Assembly (NCBI GenBank): GCA_047629355.1
Contig: JBLHWU010000086.1
Location: 1 to 24,992 of the forward strand
Reading direction: 5' to 3'
DNA: 24,992 bases
From: CAYUNA01 sp047629355
Lineage (GTDB): Bacteria; Bacteroidota; Bacteroidia; Chitinophagales; Saprospiraceae
In this document: positions 7,191-14,587 of the stretch, in pieces
How the letters are laid out: each line of letters begins with the position of its first letter
Position numbering within the stretch: position 1 is the stretch's first letter
The notes under the pieces: model-generated
Told to the model about the DNA's origin: nothing
The model's database searches: none
The model's input: only the letters and a program-made list of their open reading frames with translations
Program-made: the position numbers and the translations under genes

Positions 7191-8435
7191 ATGCGAATAG
7201 GTATTATCATTGGTAGAATTGGTGGCGTAGATGGCGTAGCGCTTGAAACAGAAAAATGGATAGAAATCTTAAAAAAGCTAGGTCATGAAGTCTTTATTAT
7301 GTCTGGAGAATTCGATTCTTGGGATATGGATTATGAACATGATTATCTATTTCCAGCCTTGTCTTTTTTTTCGGTGGAAGCCGAGTGGGGACAACGTAAA
7401 GCATTTTTTGAACCAGATAAAGACCCCGACCCCTTACTTGACCATGTTGAAAATGCCTCTAATATGATTCATGAAGCCATGCTTCAGTGGGTTGCAGATA
7501 AGAAAATTGAGGCTATACTTTCAGAAAATGCCTCAGCACTACCTTGCCACCTATCTATGGGTGTTGCTATCAATAAACTAATTAAGAGTACAGGTTTACC
7601 GATTGTGACGCATGACCATGATTTTCATTGGGAACGAGGCCAGCGTTATGTTTCTATTCATCCAGAAATTAACCAGTATGTAGATGATTACTTTCCATTA
7701 TTACTGCCCAATGTTAAACACGCAGTCATTAATACGTTTGGTGTAGAAACCTTCAAAAAGAGATTCGATATTGATGCGACCTTGGTGCCTAATGTGATGA
7801 ATTTTGACCGTATTTATGGCATTCCAACTCCAGAAAATAAATTTTTTCTGAAGGATATTGGCGTAACAGAAGATGAAATTGCACTATTGCAAGTCACTCG
7901 TATTGTTAGACGTAAAGGTATTGAAACTGCTATATCTTTAATTGACCAGCTAGACGATAAAAAGCTAAAATTGGTCATTACAGGAAATAATAATGATGAT
8001 GAAAATAAAGAGTATTATAATGAATTAATAGACCAAATCCACGAGCTAAGCATATCAAGTCAAATCATATTTTCGGCACATAAAGTATTGGATCATAAAG
8101 ATTTATCAGATGTTTATGCACATGGTAGAGCCTGTACTTATTTTAGTACTTATGAAGGTTTTGGCAATGCCTTTGTAGAATGTGTACTTGCCAAAAAGCC
8201 CATATTTGTAAATAACTACAAGCCGGTATACATGCAGGATATTGGGAATAAAGGATTTGAAACGGTCATGATAGAAGACAGTAATCTTACCACTCAAAGT
8301 ATTCAACAAATGTCTGAAATCATATATAATCCAAAACGATGTCTGGAAATTGGTGAATACAACTTCAACCTGGGTAAAAAACATTTCTCATTTGATGTAC
8401 TTGAGGAAAAATTAAATGGCTTGTTTACATTTTAA
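7191..8435 (+). CDS. GT4-type glycosyltransferase (GT-B fold)
   Basis: I chose the ATG at 7191 (MRIGIIIGRIGGVDGVALE), because the glycine-rich first strand of the GT-B fold starts immediately and no ATG lies upstream in the open frame. The protein has 414 residues. The N-terminal Rossmann half holds the motif HDHDFHWE at 141-148, shared with the next gene. The C-terminal donor-binding half starts near LQVTRIVRRKGIETAI and contains the E-x7-E pair Glu322/Glu330 in EGFGNAFVE, typical of retaining family 4 enzymes. It probably transfers a sugar from a nucleotide donor in the cytoplasm; donor and acceptor are unknown. It lies upstream of its larger paralogue on the same strand, with the 483-bp gap taken up by two MITEs. 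There is no signal peptide or membrane segment. Confidence 0.85.
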   Translation: MRIGIIIGRIGGVDGVALETEKWIEILKKLGHEVFIMSGEFDSWDMDYEHDYLFPALSFFSVEAEWGQRKAFFEPDKDPDPLLDHVENASNMIHEAMLQWVADKKIEAILSENASALPCHLSMGVAINKLIKSTGLPIVTHDHDFHWERGQRYVSIHPEINQYVDDYFPLLLPNVKHAVINTFGVETFKKRFDIDATLVPNVMNFDRIYGIPTPENKFFLKDIGVTEDEIALLQVTRIVRRKGIETAISLIDQLDDKKLKLVITGNNNDDENKEYYNELIDQIHELSISSQIIFSAHKVLDHKDLSDVYAHGRACTYFSTYEGFGNAFVECVLAKKPIFVNNYKPVYMQDIGNKGFETVMIEDSNLTTQSIQQMSEIIYNPKRCLEIGEYNFNLGKKHFSFDVLEEKLNGLFTF

Positions 8436-8444
8436 AAAGAAATA

Positions 8445-8605
8445 AGTAACACATGGTAATAAATTCGGTAAAATTTTTAGACAAGATTTTTTCGATAGTT
8501 TTTCTTTAAAAAATATTTCATAGCCAGTGTTATTGAAGAATTTTTAAAGGGAAAATAACGGAAAAGAGGTTTATAAAATTACCGAATTAATTGCTACGAG
8601 TTACT
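8445..8605. mobile_element. MITE-like palindromic element, family C, copy 2 (161 bp)
   Basis: The ends AGTAACACATGGTAAT and (reversed) AGTAACTCGTAGCAAT are inverted repeats. The flanks are TA at 8443-8444 and 8606-8607. The left arm includes TTTTTAGACAAGATTTTTTC, identical to the copy at 13615. The element begins only 9 bp after the glycosyltransferase stop codon. Confidence 0.75.
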
Positions 8606-8731
8606 TAAATACCCTTCCCACCTGGCGGTTTCTTTTTCATTTTGATTTCATCAAAAAATAAAACCGTCCCGCAGGGTATGCCTTGATTTTTTCATTTCCT
8701 CAAAATAAAAAATAATTTCCTCACCTGGGTA

Positions 8732-8881
8732 GGGAATGAGAAATAAATAAATCATCACTCTTAACAGGATATTTTGTCTTCATTTTGTACTTTAAAAACA
8801 TCAACATTTATGTAGTTTTTAAAGCCCAAACTGAGAAAACATATTTCTGTCAAGAATAACGATTTATTTAATTCTCATTCC
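8732..8881. mobile_element. MITE-like palindromic element, family B, copy 2 (150 bp)
   Basis: The ends GGGAATGAGAAATAAATAAA and (reversed) GGAATGAGAATTAAATAAAT are inverted repeats. The flanks are TA at 8730-8731 and 8882-8883. The arms differ in sequence from the copy at 1769 but keep the same ends, the AGGATATTTTGTC block seen at 13151, and a TTTAAA centre. It ends 37 bp before the start codon of the fusion gene, so it makes up most of that gene's upstream region. Confidence 0.75.
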
Positions 8882-8918
8882 TAGAGCATTTTATTCCTCT
8901 TCCCCTAATAAATAAAAG

Positions 8919-11900
8919 ATGACAAAGAAAAAAGCAGCGAAGATTAGCGATATGTTAAATAAATTAAAAAATGAAAAAATAAATACCTGGTTTGACCTCG
9001 GTTTATTTATTGATAAATTTAAAGAACAAAACTCAAAATCAGCTTTTAAAGGTGATGCATCATCATTTGATGCGCACCTTGAAAAAGGAGGTATTGCTTT
9101 CCTTACTTTTTATTTTACCATAGATGGCATTACGGTAGAATCTGGAAAATACGCCAAAACCTTTAAAAATATATACCCTGATATCCCTATTCACTTTATT
9201 GCGGGGGATATAAAAGAGGAAGCAGATGAGATCATTCCAAAAGATGCTTTTAGAAAAGTGATTCCAGAAATGGAAGCTTTTGATGCGTGGCCCTTGTATG
9301 AGGACTTCTTTAAGATTAAAATGGAGCGTGGAAGTGAGGCGTATAATAATCTTATTGGTAAGTTTTGGAAAGAAGTTTTAGTATTGGTAGAAAAACTGGG
9401 TAGCTACATTGAAGAAAACGATATTTCGCTGTTGTACTTAATCAATGTTTGCTCTAATCCCGGCAATGTTTCTTTGGCCTTGGCGACGGTTTTAATTTCA
9501 GAACATTTAGGTATTCCTGTCCTTAATAATAATCATGATTTTTACTGGGAAGGTGGAAATAAAGAGGTAGACATAAAAAAGAAAGGACTAAAAAAAGGTC
9601 CGAGAGATTTCTTTTTTCATAATGCACATGTCGGTGAATTTTTCTCGGTCATTGAAATGATTTATCCGTGGGAAAGTCGGTCGTGGATGAATGTGAATAT
9701 TAATAAAATTCAGCAAAGTCACCTCATTGATGTCAATGGTCATAATCCAGCCAATGTTGCTTTACTCGGAACGGCGGTAGATACCAAAATGCACCAAATG
9801 AGTAAGCGCGGTATCATAAAAGCGTTTATGCAAGTCTCTACTATTTTTGCTAATAAAAAAGATTCGATAACGGTGCATACAGCCGCGCGTCATACCGAAA
9901 GTAAACGTTCCTTAAAACCCATATTGTTGGGCTACAAGACCATTCAGAATTTTGATTTTGTCAACAACAATATTGTATTTTTACAGCCAACAAGGGTCGT
10001 TAGCAGAAAGACTATTGAACTAAATTTCAAGCTTGTTAAACGCCTATTTTCCTATGATTCATTCTATGAAAAATTTATTGATAATCCACAATTAAAACTC
10101 TCCTTAATTGTTTCTGGACCGATACCTCATGGGCAACAGGGCTATTATCATGATTTAAAAAAGGATTTTAAAAACTTCTTGGAGGAGCTTCCTGAAGAAT
10201 TCAAATCACGCGTACTTTTGGGCTTCTTGTTTAGTGAATTCGATAAAAATGACTTTAGAAAAAAACACAAAAAGCCATTAGATATTGAGCAATTATATGA
10301 TGTCGCCTCCTTGATTTTATTACCCAGCCAAACAGAAGGCAGAGGCTTACCAATTATAGAAGCGGCGGCTTGTGGCACCCCCATATTTTGCAGACAATAT
10401 GAACCAAGAGAAGTGTACGATGCGGTGATAGGCCGTCATTTAGAGGAGTCCTTGCGTTTAAATGTTTTAGAATTCAGTGGGTCTAAGGTTCCAAAACGAT
10501 TGGCAGAAAAAATATGCGACCATGTATTTTATCCTCAAAACAGAATGGTTGAGGTGACTCATAATAGAAGTGTGATTAATAAGCGCTATAGTTTAGAATC
10601 GTTGCAAAAAAACATGCAATATGTTATAGAAAGAATGCATTTGCAGCTCCGAGAGATTTCAAGTGAGGTGAATCTACCAGTGGTCAATTTATTGAAAAAA
10701 TACAGAGAGCTGGTTAATTTTGAGAATGATGACCTCGATGCCATTCTTAATACAAAGACCAGACATTATTTACCAGGTTATGGGCGATTGTCGTTTATGC
10801 TTTACCTAAAATCTTTAATTGACCCCAGTTTTTTCAGAGTTGAAGAACAACTTATTAGAGGGGAAGTGATGAATTATGCGAGAATGATGGAAAATGATAT
10901 TCCAGATTTGGTCAATACCAATTTAGAACTCATTCATAAATATTACAATGCTATCGATGATATTTTTAAATATGTTGATGGCGAAATTTCGATAAGACAT
11001 GACCATGCGCTGGCATATCGTCACAGGAATAAGAAATCGTATGCCTATCAAGCTTTTACCTACCAAGAGGTAACGGGTTTGGTCAACATGATTTATAATG
11101 ATGTTTTCAAACCAAAACATTTAGCTGATTTAACTTTGGCGCCACAATTTTTTGCCGATTGGGAATTGGCTTTATTTCAGCTCACCAACAGTAAATTTTT
11201 AGGAATTGATGATAGAAAAATATTGACTAAAAACTTGAAAAATAATGTTCCTAAAGGTTATTTCCCAGGGCGTTTTATAAAGCATGAGTTGGAATATTTT
11301 GTATTGCAACCTATTCGCGCGCAACTGAAATTGACGATAGAAGAAGAACTTACGGAAGAATTACTTAAAATGAGGGGTCAGGAATTGAAAAAAGTGTATA
11401 TTTTTATACACGAACCAAGAATAACAAAATGGTTTTCGAGCGCAAATATTAAGGAGTATTTAGAAAGCGACAAAGAGCCAGAATTAGGTTTATTATACAA
11501 AGCAGGAGTCGTTCAAATCATAGAAACAAAACAATGGTCTGAAGGTGTTCACTTCCCTCAAATGGGTCCAAAGGCAATTAAGATTTTACGAAATATCAAA
11601 GAAGCAAACGGCTTTATCATTACCAATGGAGAGCATGCGGCAATGATGACGGATATTATAGAAATTGACCATTTTCACATCGGAAAGGTTATATCTGAAA
11701 TGACTGCTAAAATTATGGGCATCCCAAAAGATAGTGGTTTTATTCAATTTGTCCCAGCTGGGGTAAGGACTACCTTGGCTTATCCTACACCTATTCAAAC
11801 TTCAAAAGATTTTGATAAGGTTTTAAAAAGTGAATTATATATAACTCTTAGAGATACGCTTGGCGAAAAAGAACTCTTGCAAATCATTTCTAAAGATGCT

Positions 11901-13112
11901 ATCGAAAACGGGATACCTTTAGCTAAGCTTTTAGAACAAATAAAGCAGAATTTAAAAGAAACTAAAGTCCTTAAAAAAGTAAAATCCTCCTTTGCTGGCG
12001 GTGTCTATGAAGACGGTTTACCTTGGAGCGGTGTCTTAGCGGAAATTGATACCAAAAAGCATAAATGGAAGTTTGCAGCGCATATAGCCAATAAGGAGCC
12101 TAAAAATGTTCCTGCGCTGATTAAAGAGTACCAAAAGAAAAATAATAATTCGAATAAAATAGAATTAGCTTGGAATGGCGGTTATATTCTAAACCCGGAG
12201 TTGGTTGGAAAATTAGGTTTACCCGAAGCCTATATTGGCTCTCCTTTAGGTTTGTTAATCATGGAAAACAGGGTATTTTGTCCGCCACTTTTTAATAAAC
12301 CCGCATTTATTATTTATAAAAATGGGAAAGTTGACATAAGAAAGGTAAATAGTAAAGCAGGTTTTATTGTCAAGGGGAAACAAGAAAAGATGGTCTTTGG
12401 CAATGGCAACTATAATGAGCATAGTAGTGCAGAACCTTGTTATTATGATTTGTCTTATACGGAAGAGAACATAGTAGGCGACAGTAATGTCATCATTAGA
12501 GTAGCAGGAAATACCGTAAAACAGATTATTAAGACAAAGGCTAAAGAAATTGTGCCTTTAATTCCGGTCGGCATTACTTTGTCGATTCCTGCAAAATTGT
12601 TTTCTACCGGCCTATTTCAAGAAGGAATGCCCTTAAATATAAAGTTAGTAGAACCAGAAATAAATCCTTACAATTGGGAGGAGATATCTTACGCTATTGA
12701 GGCTGGTCCTATGCTAATAGCCGGTGGAAAACAAATATTGGATATGGAAGAAGAAGGTTGGAAAACAGCTAATTCCATTAAAACGCAAGCTGCCCGGTTA
12801 GATTTCACAGATATGCGCGGTCCAAAAATAGCTGTTGGGATTACCAAAGAAGGCAAACTTATGGTGCTGATGGTCAATGGCAGAATTAGAGAATCTGTAG
12901 GGGCTACTCATTTTGACATGGCTGATATTCTTTTAAAATATGGCATGGATAAAGCCATGGGATTTGACCCTGGAGGCAGTAGCACATTGGTCGTAGATGG
13001 TCAAATCATGAATATATCACCTTATAACAAAAATTATGAGAAAGATATTTATTCCTTACCACCAGAACCACGATTTGTCGCTAATGCGATTATAGGATGG
13101 ATTGGAGAATGA
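8919..13112 (+). CDS. Glycosyltransferase-phosphodiester glycosidase fusion protein
   Basis: This protein of 1397 residues is far longer than a normal glycosyltransferase. Residues about 45-575 are a GT-B enzyme homologous to the upstream gene, sharing NHDFYWE at 205-211; the donor half starts near FLQPTRVVSRKTIELNF and has the E-x7-E pair Glu473/Glu481 in EGRGLPIIEA. Residues about 576-1000 are a largely helical region I do not recognise. Residues about 1000-1395 form a NAGPA-type phosphodiester glycosidase domain (PF09992): LAWNGGYI near 1085, IEAGPMLIAGG, a RxAVGIT-like strand, and the signature GFDPGGSSTLVVDG at 1348-1361. That family removes a sugar from a sugar-phosphodiester; the human enzyme uncovers mannose-6-phosphate. 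No signal peptide or membrane segment is visible, so the whole protein appears cytoplasmic. Making and trimming one glycan phosphodiester in a single chain is my inference. Confidence 0.85.
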   Translation: MTKKKAAKISDMLNKLKNEKINTWFDLGLFIDKFKEQNSKSAFKGDASSFDAHLEKGGIAFLTFYFTIDGITVESGKYAKTFKNIYPDIPIHFIAGDIKEEADEIIPKDAFRKVIPEMEAFDAWPLYEDFFKIKMERGSEAYNNLIGKFWKEVLVLVEKLGSYIEENDISLLYLINVCSNPGNVSLALATVLISEHLGIPVLNNNHDFYWEGGNKEVDIKKKGLKKGPRDFFFHNAHVGEFFSVIEMIYPWESRSWMNVNINKIQQSHLIDVNGHNPANVALLGTAVDTKMHQMSKRGIIKAFMQVSTIFANKKDSITVHTAARHTESKRSLKPILLGYKTIQNFDFVNNNIVFLQPTRVVSRKTIELNFKLVKRLFSYDSFYEKFIDNPQLKLSLIVSGPIPHGQQGYYHDLKKDFKNFLEELPEEFKSRVLLGFLFSEFDKNDFRKKHKKPLDIEQLYDVASLILLPSQTEGRGLPIIEAAACGTPIFCRQYEPREVYDAVIGRHLEESLRLNVLEFSGSKVPKRLAEKICDHVFYPQNRMVEVTHNRSVINKRYSLESLQKNMQYVIERMHLQLREISSEVNLPVVNLLKKYRELVNFENDDLDAILNTKTRHYLPGYGRLSFMLYLKSLIDPSFFRVEEQLIRGEVMNYARMMENDIPDLVNTNLELIHKYYNAIDDIFKYVDGEISIRHDHALAYRHRNKKSYAYQAFTYQEVTGLVNMIYNDVFKPKHLADLTLAPQFFADWELALFQLTNSKFLGIDDRKILTKNLKNNVPKGYFPGRFIKHELEYFVLQPIRAQLKLTIEEELTEELLKMRGQELKKVYIFIHEPRITKWFSSANIKEYLESDKEPELGLLYKAGVVQIIETKQWSEGVHFPQMGPKAIKILRNIKEANGFIITNGEHAAMMTDIIEIDHFHIGKVISEMTAKIMGIPKDSGFIQFVPAGVRTTLAYPTPIQTSKDFDKVLKSELYITLRDTLGEKELLQIISKDAIENGIPLAKLLEQIKQNLKETKVLKKVKSSFAGGVYEDGLPWSGVLAEIDTKKHKWKFAAHIANKEPKNVPALIKEYQKKNNNSNKIELAWNGGYILNPELVGKLGLPEAYIGSPLGLLIMENRVFCPPLFNKPAFIIYKNGKVDIRKVNSKAGFIVKGKQEKMVFGNGNYNEHSSAEPCYYDLSYTEENIVGDSNVIIRVAGNTVKQIIKTKAKEIVPLIPVGITLSIPAKLFSTGLFQEGMPLNIKLVEPEINPYNWEEISYAIEAGPMLIAGGKQILDMEEEGWKTANSIKTQAARLDFTDMRGPKIAVGITKEGKLMVLMVNGRIRESVGATHFDMADILLKYGMDKAMGFDPGGSSTLVVDGQIMNISPYNKNYEKDIYSLPPEPRFVANAIIGWIGE

Positions 13113-13150
13113 GTTTTTTGACCTCATTTTGAATACCATGTAACCGTCTA

Positions 13151-13310
13151 GGGAACGCGGAATAAATAAATGCAGATTCTTGGGAGTGAGGTTTTGTTCT
13201 CCCTTTTTGCTTTAAAAGTGCCATTTATGTTGATATAATGAGCATTTTTAAAGTGAAAAATGAGGACAAAATATCCTGTCAGGAATCTGCATTTATTTAA
13301 TTCACGTTCC
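13151..13310. mobile_element. MITE-like palindromic element, family B, copy 3 (160 bp)
   Basis: This is the best preserved family B copy. The ends GGGAACGCGGAATAAATAAA and (reversed) GGAACGTGAATTAAATAAAT are inverted repeats, flanked by TA at 13149-13150 and 13311-13312. Both arms carry TGCAGATTC and continue to a TTTAAAA(G/A)TGC-rich centre. It lies 38 bp after the fusion gene stop and could act as a 3' hairpin for its transcript. Confidence 0.8.
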
Positions 13311-13326
13311 TAGTGGTGTAGCCCGA

Positions 13327-13500
13327 AAATAACTACCTATATAAAACAAAGAGAGTTTGAGGGGTGAAAACAGTTTTTACAAAACCATTTTCACCCCTCA
13401 ATAACCTCACCCGCCTCGCCGAAGGCGAGGCGCACTATGTTTTAGGAAGCTCGAAAATCTTAGGATTTTCTCACTTCTCAAATTAAGTAGGTAGTTATTT
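13327..13500 (+). repeat. Compound REP-like repeat, copy 3, bounded by 13-bp inverted repeats
   Basis: The perfect inverted repeat AAATAACTACCTA (13327-13339)/TAGGTAGTTATTT (13488-13500) encloses three hairpins. They are the TTTGAGGGG-type hairpin 1 (13356-13401), a GC-rich 9-bp stem CGCCTCGCC/GGCGAGGCG (13412-13432), and hairpin 2, GAAGCTCGAAAATC/GATTTTCTCACTTC (13446-13477). It matches the copy at 1939. The outer inverted repeats suggest a mobile unit. Confidence 0.6.
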
Positions 13501-13541
13501 AAGGGTTGTTGCACTAGGAACAAAAAGCCAAGAATAGCCAT

Positions 13542-13915
13542 GATTCCATTAAAACGCAAGCTGCTCGATGAGATTTTACAGATTACCAAAAAAGGCAAAC
13601 TTATGGTGCTGATAAATAACGGGTAGTAATTAATTAGGTAAAATTTTTAGACAAGATTTTTTCGATAGTTTTTCTTTAAAAATTCTTGAATAGCCAGTGT
13701 TATTGAAGAATTTTTTAAAGAAAAATAGCGAAGAAAGATGTTTATAAAATTACCTGATTAATTGCTATGCGTTACTTAGTGAGTGGTAGAATTAGAGAAT
13801 CTGTAGGATGCAACTCCTTTTGATATCGCTGATATTCCTTTAAAATATAGCATGGATAAAGCCATGGGTTGTGACTCTGGAGGCAGTAGTATATGGTCGT
13901 AGATGGCCAAATCAT
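13542..13915 (+). pseudogene. Broken duplicate of the phosphodiester glycosidase C-terminus, split by a MITE
   Basis: The stretch 13542-13612 matches 12773-12871 of the fusion gene (shared ATTCCATTAAAACGCAAGCT and GGCAAACTTATGGTGCTGAT) with an internal loss of about 29 bp. After an inserted family C element, the match resumes at about 13779-13915 (AGAATTAGAGAATCTGTAGG, TGGATAAAGCCATGGG, TCTGGAGGCAGTAGT). Frame-disrupting indels and substitutions are present, so it is not expressed as a functional domain. A second glycosidase-domain gene must once have stood here. Confidence 0.85.
13615..13776. mobile_element. MITE-like palindromic element, family C, copy 3 (162 bp), inside a gene relic
   Basis: The ends AATAACGGGTAGTAATTAAT and (reversed) AGTAACGCATAGCAATTAAT are inverted repeats, flanked by TA at 13613-13614 and 13777-13778. 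The flanking sequence is a duplicate of the fusion gene, which shows the uninterrupted version: the break falls between CTGA and the position equivalent to TGGTCAATGG. Confidence 0.85.
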
Positions 13916-13967
13916 TAGCAAAAACTGATACCACAAGAATGTTAGCGGCAAGCACTAAAAAATAAAA

Positions 13968-14420
13968 TTACAATTCAAAAGCCGTAGTACTCTTTATCGA
14001 ATTCATGACAAATGAACTATGTATTGTTGAAATACCATCAACAACTGAAAGTTTTTCATTAATAAATTGATGAAAATCAGGAATGTTATTGACCACAATT
14101 TTCAATAAGAAGTCAAAATTTCCGGAAACATGATGACACTCCATTATCTCAGGAAGCAACAGGATTTTGTTTTTAAAGCTATCTATTAATTTCTTATGAT
14201 GTTTCAGTAAAGTAACCTGACAATATGCCACCACTTGTTTCCCAATTTTATCTCTGTCAAGCAGCGCAACATAGGATTTAATGACCTGTTGCTGTTCTAA
14301 TTTTTTGATTCTTTCATAAGTCGGTGTTACACTTAAGCCTATTTTACTGGCAATTTCTTTCGTATTTTGTTTGGCATTTTCCTGAAGATGTATTAATATC
14401 TTTCTATCAATTTTATCCAT
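13968..14420 (-). CDS. Lrp/AsnC family transcriptional regulator
   Basis: This 150-residue protein has the normal family length. Residues 1-60 form the winged helix-turn-helix (DRKILIHLQENAKQNTKEIA, then GLSVTPTYERIKKLEQQQVI), and about 64-140 the ligand-binding RAM domain with the HHVSGNFDFLLKI signature. Such proteins form octamers or dimers that bind AT-rich DNA in response to amino acids. It is transcribed divergently from the histidine decarboxylase gene across a 167-bp spacer, so control of that gene, perhaps with histidine or another amino acid as effector, is the simplest inference. A TAATTTTG box reads towards it at 14476-14469. Confidence 0.92.
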   Translation of the reverse strand: MDKIDRKILIHLQENAKQNTKEIASKIGLSVTPTYERIKKLEQQQVIKSYVALLDRDKIGKQVVAYCQVTLLKHHKKLIDSFKNKILLLPEIMECHHVSGNFDFLLKIVVNNIPDFHQFINEKLSVVDGISTIHSSFVMNSIKSTTAFEL

Positions 14421-14468
14421 AAGAGATTATTTTACTGAAATTAAATGATAATTAACTTAATAATAGTT

Positions 14469-14476
14469 CAAAATTA
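14469..14476 (-). promoter_or_regulatory. Candidate -7 box (TAATTTTG) for the Lrp/AsnC gene
   Basis: On the minus strand TAATTTTG fits the Bacteroidota -7 consensus TAnnTTTG and lies about 49 bp upstream of the regulator start. No good -33 TTTG was found at the usual spacing, so this is tentative. Confidence 0.35.
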
Positions 14477-14479
14477 CTA

Positions 14480-14497
14480 CTAATTTCAATTAATTAG
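14480..14497. promoter_or_regulatory. AT-rich palindrome, possible Lrp-type operator
   Basis: CTAATT and AATTAG arms are separated by six bases, in the middle of the spacer between the divergent regulator and decarboxylase genes. The size and AT content suit an Lrp/AsnC site, but AT-rich spacers give such palindromes by chance. Confidence 0.3.
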
Positions 14498-14547
14498 TTT
14501 TGTTATCTTAAATAAATAAACTGATAGTTTTTAATTCTTTATATACT

Positions 14548-14555
14548 TAGCTTTG
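14548..14555 (+). promoter_or_regulatory. Candidate -7 box (TAGCTTTG) for histidine decarboxylase
   Basis: TAGCTTTG matches TAnnTTTG exactly and ends 32 bp before the decarboxylase ATG at 14588. A weak -33 region (AGTTTTT) lies about 18 bp upstream. The spacing to the start codon is normal for a short leader. Confidence 0.45.
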
Positions 14556-14587
14556 TGGTATTAATTACTTTACGAAAAAAAGAAACG

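Noticed and set aside
8608..8730. Possible further palindromic element between the two MITEs
   Set aside because: TACCC and GGGTA ends and AT-rich arms give only weak inverted similarity; it falls below what I can support as an element.
10148..10384. Minus-strand frames inside the fusion gene
   Set aside because: All lie opposite a long, well supported coding frame and lack domain character.
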